64,000 nucleotides of DNA from an uncultured Arcanobacterium sp. (GTDB taxonomy: Bacteria; Actinomycetota; Actinomycetes; Actinomycetales; Actinomycetaceae), in NCBI GenBank assembly GCA_958428545.1, contig CAUAGM010000002.1, forward strand, positions 186,001 to 250,000, given 5' to 3'. Each line of letters begins with the position of its first letter. The stretch's first letter is position 1. Below, in pieces: positions 53,074 to 61,547 of the stretch. Under the pieces are notes generated by a model that had not been told where the DNA came from, made no database searches, and saw only the letters and a program-made list of their open reading frames with translations. Made by a program: the position numbers and the translations under genes.

Positions 53074-53811
53074 TTACAAAGAACGAGAAAAAGCTAGTGC
53101 AAAAACGACTCCGATTACTAAGCCAATGTATGCAGCGAATGTGACGATACCTGTGAAAGTGAGCGAAAGTGATTCTCGTGCTTGAACTGGTTGAACCTGC
53201 GTAAACTGCGAATGCCTCTGCACTGCTCTCTTCTGCGCGCCACGCAAACTTCGCGTGCTCTTGATTCGGTGCACTACAGAGGTTTTCTGCCGAGCACAAC
53301 GCCACAACAGATAGCCGAACATACCGCCTATCGCGTTGAGAATAATATCGTCAATATCAAAAAGCCTTACTGCGAAAAGAAGCTGAAGCGTCTCTATCGA
53401 AAGTGACGTAAGAGCAGTTGATACCCCAACCCTCCACCATGAGCGCATATTTGAGAATGCTGCAGGAAGAATCGCCCCAAAAGGCATAAAGAGCAGCACA
53501 TTTCCCACGAGATTATAGAGTGCGATGGAAAGTATCCCCTGTGTAAGCATTTTCCATGATTCAATTACAGGGATTAAATTTGCATTCCAGTGAGATCGCC
53601 CGAGAGTAAAAACAAACGGCTCAAACGTGAAATACAATATTATCCCTGCATGAAGCATCAAAAAGAAGAGCGCTCCTAGCTGGCGCACACACACGATCCG
53701 ATGCCGCGCACGAAAAAGTACGCAACACCACGCAAGAGTATAAGCAATATACACTGGCGTGAAGTTTACTGCGATAGTTTGCGCTGGCACACTTTGCACT
53801 GCTACATCCAC
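53074..53811 (-). CDS. VanZ-like membrane protein
   Basis: A 245-residue protein with about five membrane helices and the VanZ-like core: NLIPVIESW, NLVGNVLLFMPFGAILPAAF, ETLQLLFAVRLFDIDDIILNAIGGMFGYLLW. Residues about 170-205 form a basic cytosolic stretch and a last helix closes the protein. VanZ relatives are linked with teicoplanin resistance in enterococci but most are housekeeping envelope proteins; no van genes are present here. GTG 53811 is the start; the ribosome-binding site is not obvious. It precedes proS by 14 bp. Confidence 0.85.
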   Translation of the reverse strand: MDVAVQSVPAQTIAVNFTPVYIAYTLAWCCVLFRARHRIVCVRQLGALFFLMLHAGIILYFTFEPFVFTLGRSHWNANLIPVIESWKMLTQGILSIALYNLVGNVLLFMPFGAILPAAFSNMRSWWRVGVSTALTSLSIETLQLLFAVRLFDIDDIILNAIGGMFGYLLWRCARQKTSVVHRIKSTRSLRGAQKRAVQRHSQFTQVQPVQARESLSLTFTGIVTFAAYIGLVIGVVFALAFSRSL

Positions 53812-53910
53812 GTATATTATTCTGCCTTTCGCAGCGGCCTAATCCGAAAACGATTCTTGAGCACTACTCACATTTTTTGAAAGAATACCTCTACACAGTA
53901 GATCTCTCAT

Positions 53911-53942
53911 ACTAAAACTCACAGCAACTAAAACTCACAGCA
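53911..53942. repeat. 16-bp tandem duplication across the GNAT gene stop codon
   Basis: Two identical units ACTAAAACTCACAGCA (53911-53926 and 53927-53942). The second contains the GNAT stop codon (53935-53937) and its last codons; the first is the extra copy downstream of the gene. Confidence 0.9.
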
Positions 53943-54846
53943 TAATCGTGGCGTAGTCACCTACGTGAATAAAACCTGCTTTTTCATAGGCTCTTACAGC
54001 ACAAAGATTGAAATCATTAACGTAAAGATGCACGGTCGCACCCAGCCTTGCCTGTACCATGCGCGCAACAGACGCCATACAAGGAGCAGCGATTCCTTGC
54101 CCACGCAGCTCAGGAAGTACCCACACCCCCTGAATTTGGGCAATGCCGCCAGCATATGCTCCAATATCTGCTTTAAATTCCACTCTCGGACTCCCGTGAA
54201 AATCGTAGCCCATTTTCACAAAAGTAAACTCCTGCTCGATAAGGCTCTGCACGCGCCTTTTATAGGAATTTCCGCGAGCTGTGGGATCGTAGCCGACTTC
54301 TTCGATAAACATGGCGATACTTGCTGGAAGAACCAACTCATATTCTTCCATCTGCGCCGCTCTCACATCCAGATCAGGCGTGACGATTTCGCGCGATTTT
54401 CCCTGATATACCATCGATAACTGACGAGGGCGGATATCTCGCGCAGGAGAAAAATATTCACGCACTCGCTCCCATAAAGGCAGTACTTGGCTAGCTGCTC
54501 CAACAAAAGAATTGGCAATTGAGCGGTGATGAATAAGATAGTGAGCTAACTGATCAAGCCCTTCAGAATCAAAACCCCACGGAATGATATTTGCGCCGTT
54601 CCAGCATACAGCACGCAGCTCACAGCCAGAAGATGCATTAGCAGATGCATCAAAATATCCGAGCAGAGAACTGCCACGCAAGCCGATATTCGAGCTGGCA
54701 GATGCTTCATTTAAGCAGCTACGCATAAGAACTGTCTCAAGCGGAGCAGTCTGCATCAAATCAGCAGCCACCGAATATTCACGAGCTTTCAGCAGCCGCA
54801 CAGAGCTATGCCCTAATCGATTCTTACCCAAGCCATGCCACAGCAT
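53935..54846 (-). CDS. DUF4081 / GNAT-domain acetyltransferase
   Basis: A 303-residue protein: an N-terminal DUF4081-type domain (about 10-150, with CWNGANIIPWGF) and a C-terminal GNAT domain (about 155-300) with the acetyl-CoA loop VWVLPELRGQGIAAPCMASVARM and the C-terminal VHLYVNDFNLCAVRAYEKAGFIHVGDYATIML. It follows ispG by 59 bp in the same direction, as its homologue Rv2867c does in mycobacteria. The acetyl acceptor is unknown. The ribosome-binding site ahead of ATG 54846 is weak. The stop codon lies in a 16-bp tandem duplication. Confidence 0.88.
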   Translation of the reverse strand: MLWHGLGKNRLGHSSVRLLKAREYSVAADLMQTAPLETVLMRSCLNEASASSNIGLRGSSLLGYFDASANASSGCELRAVCWNGANIIPWGFDSEGLDQLAHYLIHHRSIANSFVGAASQVLPLWERVREYFSPARDIRPRQLSMVYQGKSREIVTPDLDVRAAQMEEYELVLPASIAMFIEEVGYDPTARGNSYKRRVQSLIEQEFTFVKMGYDFHGSPRVEFKADIGAYAGGIAQIQGVWVLPELRGQGIAAPCMASVARMVQARLGATVHLYVNDFNLCAVRAYEKAGFIHVGDYATIML

Positions 54847-54905
54847 CAGCGCTCACTGCAAACTGCACACCGATACATCATTTACCTGCCAGCAAATGAT
54901 TTCTG

Positions 54906-56060
54906 TTAGTAGATAATTTCTGGCGAGCCGCCTTCAATAAGCCCCAGCTCCGCTGCAACTTTTGGCGCAAGATCAATAAGAGTATCGACAATATCTTCTT
55001 CCGCAACAGTTTTCACTACTTTTCCAGCCACAAAAATTTGCCCTTTGCCATTTCCGCTTGCAACACCAAGATCGGCTTCACGTGCTTCGCCAGGGCCATT
55101 GACAATACACCCCATCACGGCTACCCGCAGCGGATAAGTGATACCTTTAAGACCAGCGTCTACCTTGTTTGCAAGGTTCCAAATATCTACTTGAGCACGC
55201 CCACATCCTGGGCAGCTGACGATTTCCAGAGTTTTCGGACGAAGGTTGAGTGCCCGTAAAATCGCTTCACCTGCACGCACTTCTTCCACAGGGTCATCGG
55301 AAAGAGAGACTCGAATCGTATCCCCGATACCCTCCGCCAAAAGCGCACCAAATGCTACAGCTGATTTTACTGTGCCTTGAAATGCTGGACCTGCTTCGGT
55401 GACGCCAAGGTGAAGCGGCCAATCCCCTGCTGCACTGAGGAGTTCGTAAGCTCGTACCATCGTCACTGGATCATGATGTTTCACCGAAATTGCAAAATCA
55501 TAAAACCCAGCATCTTCAAAAAGGTGAGCTTCATTGACGGCACTTTCCACAAGAGCCTCAGGAGTTGCTTTCCCGTATTTTTCAAGGAGACGCTTATCGA
55601 GAGAGCCTGCATTGATTCCGATACGCATAGCTGTGCCGTTCGCATTGGCAGCTGCAGCAATCTCTGGGATCACATCGTCAAACTTTTTAATGTTGCCAGG
55701 ATTGACTCGCACACCACACCCAGCATCAATTGCCGCAAACACATATCGAGGCTGGAAATGAATATCGGCAACCACTGGAATTTTACTCTTCTCTACAAGA
55801 ATACTGAGCGCATCTGCATCTTTATCCGTGGGGCATGCAACGCGCGCAATATCGCACCCAGCAGCCGTGAGCTCAGCAATCTGCTGGAGAGTAGCGTTCA
55901 CGTCATACGTTTTTGTGGTCGTCATCGACTGCACACTAATCGGCGCATCGCCGCCAACTTTCACATTGCCAACCTGTATCTGCCGCGTTGGTTTACGCGG
56001 GGAAAGGACAGCTGGCTCTTCGGGTTTAGCGCAGATATTTACGTTTACTGGAAAATTCAC
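54906..56060 (-). CDS. ispG: 4-hydroxy-3-methylbut-2-en-1-yl diphosphate synthase (flavodoxin)
   Basis: Penultimate enzyme of the MEP isoprenoid pathway, reducing the cyclic diphosphate MEcPP to HMBPP. The 384-residue protein has the TIM barrel (PISVQSMTTTKTYDVNATL, DIHFQPRYV, VRVNPGN, GINAGSLD, SVKHHDP) and the 4Fe-4S region SCPGCGRAQVD ... AVMGCIVNGPGEA with three cysteines and the glutamate ligand. GTG 56060 has TACAAT six bases ahead and no ribosome-binding site, giving ispG its own leaderless promoter 103 bp behind rseP. Dxr, another MEP enzyme, is two genes upstream. Confidence 0.96.
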   Translation of the reverse strand: MNFPVNVNICAKPEEPAVLSPRKPTRQIQVGNVKVGGDAPISVQSMTTTKTYDVNATLQQIAELTAAGCDIARVACPTDKDADALSILVEKSKIPVVADIHFQPRYVFAAIDAGCGVRVNPGNIKKFDDVIPEIAAAANANGTAMRIGINAGSLDKRLLEKYGKATPEALVESAVNEAHLFEDAGFYDFAISVKHHDPVTMVRAYELLSAAGDWPLHLGVTEAGPAFQGTVKSAVAFGALLAEGIGDTIRVSLSDDPVEEVRAGEAILRALNLRPKTLEIVSCPGCGRAQVDIWNLANKVDAGLKGITYPLRVAVMGCIVNGPGEAREADLGVASGNGKGQIFVAGKVVKTVAEEDIVDTLIDLAPKVAAELGLIEGGSPEIIY

Positions 56061-56066
56061 GTACCT

Positions 56067-56072
56067 ATTGTA
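56067..56072 (-). promoter_or_regulatory. -10 element of ispG (leaderless geometry)
   Basis: TACAAT on the minus strand, six bases (AGGTAC), then GTG 56060. Confidence 0.55.
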
Positions 56073-56163
56073 CTGCTTATAGGCCTCACACTGGGTATCT
56101 AACGAACATTGCCCCTCAGCTCTTGGCTCCTATGCCGCCTCGCGCAAGGATATACTGCAGCAA

Positions 56164-57471
56164 TTAGCCGCCCACCGGATTCACAATATCTGCTACCACA
56201 AGAAGCACAGTCATAAGCACAAAAAAGGCTATAACCGCGTAGCTCAACGGCAATAAACGAGCTGTATCAAAAGCCCCAGGATCTGCTTTGCCTCGCCATC
56301 GAGCAATCGTACTGCGCACACCTTCGATAAGAGCACCGAGGATATGCCCACCGTCAAGAGGAAGCAGAGGAATCATATTGAATATAAACAAGCTCATATT
56401 GAGGGACGCCATCAGCATGAGAAAATCCGCGGCTCTCTGCGCTATATTGTAGCCCTCTGCTTGAGCGCTGGTAATTGTGCCAGCCATATGCGCTACACCA
56501 ACAATACCAACAACGCTAGAAGAATCTCGCGGAGCTCCCGAAAGAAGTGTCGTGAATATTTGCCAGAGCTTAGCAGGCAAAACAGCCACAATCTGCACCG
56601 TCCCTGCTGCGAGCTTTCCTGCCTGTGCTAGTGCCGTGCCAACAGATGTACGCTGAAGTTCGATCTGAGGCGATAAACCAACGTAGGGCTTCAAATCAGT
56701 TTTAGCCTGCCCTGTTTCAGGATCTGTGACGACGGCGCCACCGCTAACGACTGGACGTTCCGTTTCGATCGGAGTGACGTTAAGAGTAATCTGCTTGCCC
56801 TCACGTTCGATGAGAACATCTGCAGGGCGAACCCCACCGCTAACAATAGCTTCCTGCACATCTTTCCAGGTGGCAACAGGCGTTCCATTCCATTTATATA
56901 TGCGGTCGCCTGGCTGAAAACCAGCGAGAGATGCAGGAGCGCGATCATTGTCTGCACAGCTCTCTTCAGCAGATATACATCTTGGCACCTGAGAGATGGT
57001 CGTACCATAGGTGCCGACACCAATGCCGCACATAACTCCCACAATAAGCAGCACGCTCAAAAATAAATTGACGCACGGACCGCCAAACATCACCACAAGT
57101 TTTTTATGCGCTGGCAAACGCCAAAATGCTTGGCTTTCCTCGCCTGGCTCTAATTCGGCAGCAGAATCCTGCCGAGCCTGCTGAGCTAAAGTCAGTTCAC
57201 CGTTTGGCTTTCGCTTACGCACTCCCTCACGCGCTGGAGGGAGCATTCCAGCAAGCTGCACAAATCCACCTAAAGGAAGAACTTTCAGCCCATATTCTGT
57301 GCCTGCACGCTTAATTGACCAGAGTGTGGAGCCGAAACCAATAAAATACTTCGGCACTTTCACACCAAATTTTTTAGCTGGAATCAAATGCCCCAGCTCA
57401 TGCAAACCAACGGTTATCAGCAGCCCCAGCACGAACAAAAAAATACCGAGAAGAGAAAAAAGAATGCTCAT
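56164..57471 (-). CDS. rseP: Site-2 intramembrane zinc metalloprotease (RseP/Rip1-like)
   Basis: A 435-residue S2P protease that cleaves anti-sigma factors or signal peptides within the membrane. The zinc motif HELGH is in the first helix (LLITVGLHELGHLIPAKKFG), a PDZ domain lies at about 190-270 (APASLAGFQPGDRIYKWNG), and the second catalytic motif FIFNMIPLLPLDGGHILGALIEG supplies the aspartate. ATG 57471 is chosen since it overlaps the dxr stop as ATGA; an ATG 11 codons earlier would overlap dxr by 37 bp. Order dxr-rseP-ispG is conserved in actinobacteria. Confidence 0.95.
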   Translation of the reverse strand: MSILFSLLGIFLFVLGLLITVGLHELGHLIPAKKFGVKVPKYFIGFGSTLWSIKRAGTEYGLKVLPLGGFVQLAGMLPPAREGVRKRKPNGELTLAQQARQDSAAELEPGEESQAFWRLPAHKKLVVMFGGPCVNLFLSVLLIVGVMCGIGVGTYGTTISQVPRCISAEESCADNDRAPASLAGFQPGDRIYKWNGTPVATWKDVQEAIVSGGVRPADVLIEREGKQITLNVTPIETERPVVSGGAVVTDPETGQAKTDLKPYVGLSPQIELQRTSVGTALAQAGKLAAGTVQIVAVLPAKLWQIFTTLLSGAPRDSSSVVGIVGVAHMAGTITSAQAEGYNIAQRAADFLMLMASLNMSLFIFNMIPLLPLDGGHILGALIEGVRSTIARWRGKADPGAFDTARLLPLSYAVIAFFVLMTVLLVVADIVNPVGG

Positions 57472-58718
57472 TTTATCACCTTGTGCGCGGTCTTTCTTGC
57501 CCATGCCTCAGCTTCCAGCACGGCTTCCACACTGTATGAAGCCATATCCGACCCAAGGTAGCGCGAAGAATCACAGAGTTCGAGCACGTGGCGTACAACA
57601 TCTGCCATTGCGAGGAAACCCAGTTCGCCACGCACGAATGCCGCAACTGCCTCTTCGTTAGCAGCATTCAGAACTGCTGGGTGCACAGGCGACTGAGCAA
57701 GCGCAGCACGTGCAAGCGTTATCGAAGGGAAAGTGTCGTGATCGAGAGGTTCAAACGTCCAGGTGGCAGCCTCGTGCCAAGGGAATGCTGGAGCCACAGA
57801 AGAAACTCGCTTCGGCCAGCTCAAACCTAAAGCGATAGGAAGCCTCATATCTGGCGGAGAAAGCTGAGCTAGTGCAGAGCCGTCAATAAATTCTACTGCT
57901 GAATGAACCACAGACTGCGGATGAATCACAGGCACAATATCGTCGGCAGCCACATCGAAAAGGTACGCAGCCTCGATAAGCTCGAGTGCTTTATTCATCA
58001 GCGATGCAGAATTAATAGTGACGACAGGCCCCATATTCCACGTTGGATGATGAAGAGCTTGCTGCACGCTCACATCTTCCAGCTCGCTTCGGCGGCGCCC
58101 GCGGAAAGGTCCGCCGCTTGCCGTCAAAATAATTTTGCGAACATTCGATTCTCCATCGAGATTCTCCGACGTCAAACCTCTATGATGAATACCTGATTGG
58201 AGAGCCTGATGAATCGCTGAATGCTCAGAATCGACAGGAACAATCTGCCCTGGGCGAACCATTGCCTCGCGCACCAGCGCTCCGCCTGCAACGAGCGATT
58301 CTTTGTTGGCAAGAGCGAGCGTCGCCCCCGTACGAAGCGCAGCTAAAGTAGGAAGAAGCCCCACTGAGCCTGCCATGCCGTTGAGCACAACGTCACCATC
58401 ATACTCATCGCCGCAATCCGACCAGCTGGCTTGAGATGCAAGCTGCACCATTGCATCTGAACCAGAAAAAATTTCTGGCTCTTTAGCTCCCTGCGCGCAC
58501 TTTCGATAGGCAGCACGAAAAGTATCAACACTCTTTTCACTAGCCAGAGCAACTATCGGCACAGAAAATTCATATGCCTGCTGTGCGAGTATATCTGGAT
58601 GCGCACCTCCAGCCCCTAATCCACCGACACAATAGGCCGAAGGGTGTGCACGAATCACGTCTAACGCTTGAGTCCCAATCGATCCGGTAGACCCTAAAAT
58701 AATTATTCTCCGAGGCAT
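57468..58718 (-). CDS. dxr: 1-deoxy-D-xylulose 5-phosphate reductoisomerase
   Basis: Commits deoxyxylulose phosphate to the MEP pathway using NADPH and a divalent metal. The 416-residue protein has the NADPH loop RIIILGSTGSIGTQALDVI, LANKESLVAGGALV, PVDSEHSAIHQAL, TASGGPFRGR, HPTWNMGPVVTINSASLMNKALELIEA with the metal and substrate residues, and the C-terminal NAANEEAVAAF. ATG 58718 directly precedes the Rossmann strand; a GTG at 58733 overlapping the DivIVA-domain gene's stop (GTGA) is the alternative. It is followed by rseP with a 4-bp overlap. Confidence 0.96.
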   Translation of the reverse strand: MPRRIIILGSTGSIGTQALDVIRAHPSAYCVGGLGAGGAHPDILAQQAYEFSVPIVALASEKSVDTFRAAYRKCAQGAKEPEIFSGSDAMVQLASQASWSDCGDEYDGDVVLNGMAGSVGLLPTLAALRTGATLALANKESLVAGGALVREAMVRPGQIVPVDSEHSAIHQALQSGIHHRGLTSENLDGESNVRKIILTASGGPFRGRRRSELEDVSVQQALHHPTWNMGPVVTINSASLMNKALELIEAAYLFDVAADDIVPVIHPQSVVHSAVEFIDGSALAQLSPPDMRLPIALGLSWPKRVSSVAPAFPWHEAATWTFEPLDHDTFPSITLARAALAQSPVHPAVLNAANEEAVAAFVRGELGFLAMADVVRHVLELCDSSRYLGSDMASYSVEAVLEAEAWARKTAHKVIK

Positions 58719-58729
58719 ATTGCTTCTTT

Positions 58730-59281
58730 TCACTCCACAGACACCAGCACAAAAACAAGACGATCCAGATACGCATCCACAACATCTTCACGATATGCAT
58801 CTGATTTTTTTGCGCGCGCAAAAATTACGTTGCGTACATCGTCTGCAGTCAGCTTGGCTTGCCCGTCAAAATAGGCGTTGACGCGACCCAAAAAATCATC
58901 TACCGATTTTTTTTCGTACCCATACCGCTTGGCATCATCAAATTTGGCGCGTGATGGGAGCTTCAAACGCGCATAGAGCGAACGCGCCGCACAATACGCC
59001 ATATCAAGCCATGCCTGCTCGCCGTGAGTGCGCAAAACTTTTGCACGTTCACCCTGCACAAGCGCCGTGTAAAGACGGTTCAAGGCAGCGTCAACAGCAG
59101 CAGTATCGTAACCTCGGCGAACGAGAGAAAACGATACGCTAGCCACATCGTCAGGCATGATGGCGTCGCTCGTCTTCTCCTTAGCCATATAGACACTCTT
59201 AGCCCTGCTCAAAAAACTATCAACTTGTTTAGGGTCATATCCGCGCTGCGCTCGCCCAACGTGTGGAAAAGACGTATTCAT
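58730..59281 (-). CDS. DivIVA-domain repeat protein without a coiled coil
   Basis: A 183-residue protein with three copies of the short DivIVA N-terminal motif: RGYDPKQVDSFL (about 13-24), RRGYDTAAVDAAL (about 55-67) and YGYEKKSVDDFL (about 120-131), and a fourth weak match DAYREDVVDAYLDRL at the end. The long coiled coil of true DivIVA/Wag31 is missing, so polar scaffold formation as in Wag31 is unlikely. A GGAG site precedes ATG 59281. It lies between rlmN (12-bp gap) and dxr. Small multi-motif DivIVA-domain proteins are known in actinobacteria without assigned function. Confidence 0.82.
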   Translation of the reverse strand: MNTSFPHVGRAQRGYDPKQVDSFLSRAKSVYMAKEKTSDAIMPDDVASVSFSLVRRGYDTAAVDAALNRLYTALVQGERAKVLRTHGEQAWLDMAYCAARSLYARLKLPSRAKFDDAKRYGYEKKSVDDFLGRVNAYFDGQAKLTADDVRNVIFARAKKSDAYREDVVDAYLDRLVFVLVSVE

Positions 59282-59293
59282 CGAATCTCCATT

Positions 59294-60580
59294 TCAATCT
59301 CGTTTCATACGGTTTTCGACTGCACGCTGTGCTTTTGCTGCACGCGCAGCGATATTTTCGGGACTTATAGTTGTGGCTGCTAACTGTCCGCACGCACCGT
59401 CGATATCGGCGCCGCGAGTATCGCGGATAGTCGTGGGAATTCCTGCATCAACGAGCGTCTGCATAAATTTCTGTTGAGCATATTTCGTGCTGGCAGTCCA
59501 AATACTTCCAGGAGTTGGGTTAAGCGGAATCGGGTTAATATGCACCCAGCCACGTCCGCGAGAATTGAGTTCTCGAGCCAAAAGTTCGGCACGCCACGGG
59601 TGATCGTTCATATCTTTAATAAGAGCATACTCAATGCTCACGCGCCGCCCCGTACGCACAAAATAATACCGTGACGCATCCAGCAACTCTCCCACTTTGT
59701 AGCGAGAATTGATCGGAATAAGATCATCACGCAAATCATCATCAGGCGCATGGAGAGAAACGGCAAGAGTGAGCGGTAAACCCAGCTCAGCTAATTTATT
59801 GATACCCGGAACGATACCTACAGTCGATACGGTGAGGTGACGCGCAGACAAACCGAAGCCTTCAGGAGCTGGCTCAGTGAGGCGCCGTATCGCCTCCGTC
59901 ACCGCCTTATAATTGGCAAGCGGTTCTCCCATTCCCATAAAAACAATGTTGGAAACGTACCGAGATTCTGCTATACCGTCTGCTTTGGGCGCGGATGAAG
60001 ATGATTTCGCTGATTGGGCAGGCTTCGGGCGCTTAAGCATACCTTCGCGTACCATCAGCATATTGAGCCGCACTTGCTCCACGATTTCAGCAGCAGTGAG
60101 ATTACGCATCAACCCACCCTGCCCTGTCGCACAGAAAGGGCACGCCATACCACACCCTGCTTGAGAAGAGATACACAGGGTCGTGCGGTCTGGATATGCC
60201 ATCAGCACACTCTCAACTACAGCCCCATCAAATAAGCTCCATAAACTCTTAATCGTTGTACCGCCATCGGCCACTTGAGATTTGACGAGCGTAAGGAGCG
60301 GAGGAAAGAGCTCTCGAGCAAGCGCTTCTCGCTGAGCAGCTGGAATATCGCTCATCTGCTGGGTATCTGCGCATAGGCGATCGAAATAGTGGCGTGAAAG
60401 CTGATCGGCACGAAATGCCGGATAGCCTAGATCGTGCACAATGCTACGGCGCTCGTCACGAGAAAGATCAGCCAGATGAGTACCAGGCTTGCCGAATTTT
60501 TTTTCGTTAAACGTCAGCACTGGGCGCTCGCCATGCTCAACGCGAGGCAAAACTTGCGGTTTAGAATGAGTCGTCGTCAC
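59294..60580 (-). CDS. rlmN: Dual-specificity 23S rRNA/tRNA adenine-C2 methyltransferase
   Basis: A 428-residue radical-SAM enzyme that methylates C2 of A2503 in 23S rRNA and A37 in some tRNAs. The cluster motif is CGMACPFCATGQGGLMRN; SNIVFMGMGEPLANY, STVGIVPGI, VSLHAPDDDLRDDLIPIN and the C-terminal RDTRGADIDGACGQLA with the second catalytic cysteine are present. A ~15-residue Ser/Lys-rich insertion (KPAQSAKSSSSAPKADG) sits in the barrel. GTG 60580 overlaps the cdsA stop (GTGA). A run of eight A lies early in the coding sequence (60490 region). Confidence 0.95.
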   Translation of the reverse strand: MTTTHSKPQVLPRVEHGERPVLTFNEKKFGKPGTHLADLSRDERRSIVHDLGYPAFRADQLSRHYFDRLCADTQQMSDIPAAQREALARELFPPLLTLVKSQVADGGTTIKSLWSLFDGAVVESVLMAYPDRTTLCISSQAGCGMACPFCATGQGGLMRNLTAAEIVEQVRLNMLMVREGMLKRPKPAQSAKSSSSAPKADGIAESRYVSNIVFMGMGEPLANYKAVTEAIRRLTEPAPEGFGLSARHLTVSTVGIVPGINKLAELGLPLTLAVSLHAPDDDLRDDLIPINSRYKVGELLDASRYYFVRTGRRVSIEYALIKDMNDHPWRAELLARELNSRGRGWVHINPIPLNPTPGSIWTASTKYAQQKFMQTLVDAGIPTTIRDTRGADIDGACGQLAATTISPENIAARAAKAQRAVENRMKRD

Positions 60581-61518
60581 AGCGTCACCCCATAGGCAAC
60601 TGCATACAGCAGATAAAAGAATGGTGCACAGAAAAGCATCGCGTCGATACGATCAAGCATTCCGCCATGCCCAGGGAAAATTGTGCCCATATCTTTAATG
60701 CCTAGCTCTCGCTTGAGGAGCGATTCCGAAAAATCACCCATTGTTGCAAGTATGGGAGTGACGATAGAGAAAATCACAACCCACCGCCAGCTCATACCTA
60801 ATGCAAAATAGACGAGCATCCAGCTTCCCAAAGCAGACAAAAGCACAGACCCTAAAAATCCCTCCCAAGATTTCTTAGGAGAAATAGAGGGGGCAATCGG
60901 ATGTTTGCCTATGGCGATACCTAGAGCAAGACCTCCTGTATCTGAAGCTGCTGGCAGCAAAATAAGGGTTGCAATGCACCACGAACCATTGGGCAAATCG
61001 CTCATAGCAATAACGAAAACGCCGCAAAAAACTATCCACGCATAAACGAATACGGCAATAACAGCAGCTCGCGCAGCATCTGGATGCGGAGAAAAAAGAC
61101 GCCATATAGCCACAATAAAAGACGTGAAAGAAAAGAGCACAAAGCCTTCGTGAATACCTCCGATATAAGTAGCAGCGACCACTAAGATGATCCCTACCAG
61201 CATCGGAGTCAATGGAATGTGAATATCTTTCACTAAAAATGCACCAGTAGCCTCCCAGAGCCCGATTGAAAAAGCGATGAGCGCAAGAAGAACGAACCAG
61301 ACAGGATTAAACGCCAAAGAAAGCACAACAACACCCAAAAGCGTGCATGCAGTCACAACTGCAACTGGCATATTCCGCCCTGCTCGGGAAGTAGATTTTT
61401 GCACAGGCTGAGGGGGGTGCGGAGTGATAGCTGCCCAAAAATCTCCTACATGAATCCCGTCTGCATCATGATCGTTCACATGCATATTCTGACGTGGCCG
61501 AACTTTAATACTTCGCAT
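60577..61518 (-). CDS. cdsA: Phosphatidate cytidylyltransferase
   Basis: Makes CDP-diacylglycerol for phospholipid synthesis in the membrane. The 313-residue protein has a ~50-residue polar N-terminus, about eight membrane helices, and the family signature SLLKRELGIKDMGTIFPGHGGMLDRIDAM at 270-300, with SDTGGLALGIAIGKHPIAPSISPKKSWEG upstream. Start ATG 61518 is uncertain (ATG 61485 is possible). It lies 29 bp behind frr and overlaps rlmN by 4 bp: the pyrH-frr-cdsA-rlmN series usual in actinobacteria. Confidence 0.93.
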   Translation of the reverse strand: MRSIKVRPRQNMHVNDHDADGIHVGDFWAAITPHPPQPVQKSTSRAGRNMPVAVVTACTLLGVVVLSLAFNPVWFVLLALIAFSIGLWEATGAFLVKDIHIPLTPMLVGIILVVAATYIGGIHEGFVLFSFTSFIVAIWRLFSPHPDAARAAVIAVFVYAWIVFCGVFVIAMSDLPNGSWCIATLILLPAASDTGGLALGIAIGKHPIAPSISPKKSWEGFLGSVLLSALGSWMLVYFALGMSWRWVVIFSIVTPILATMGDFSESLLKRELGIKDMGTIFPGHGGMLDRIDAMLFCAPFFYLLYAVAYGVTL

Positions 61519-61547
61519 ATATACCCATATACTCGCTTACTAAGGAT

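Noticed and set aside
53074..53811. VanZ-like protein as a glycopeptide-resistance gene
   Set aside because: No vanA/H/X/S/R genes are nearby and VanZ-like proteins are common housekeeping membrane proteins next to proS-type genes.
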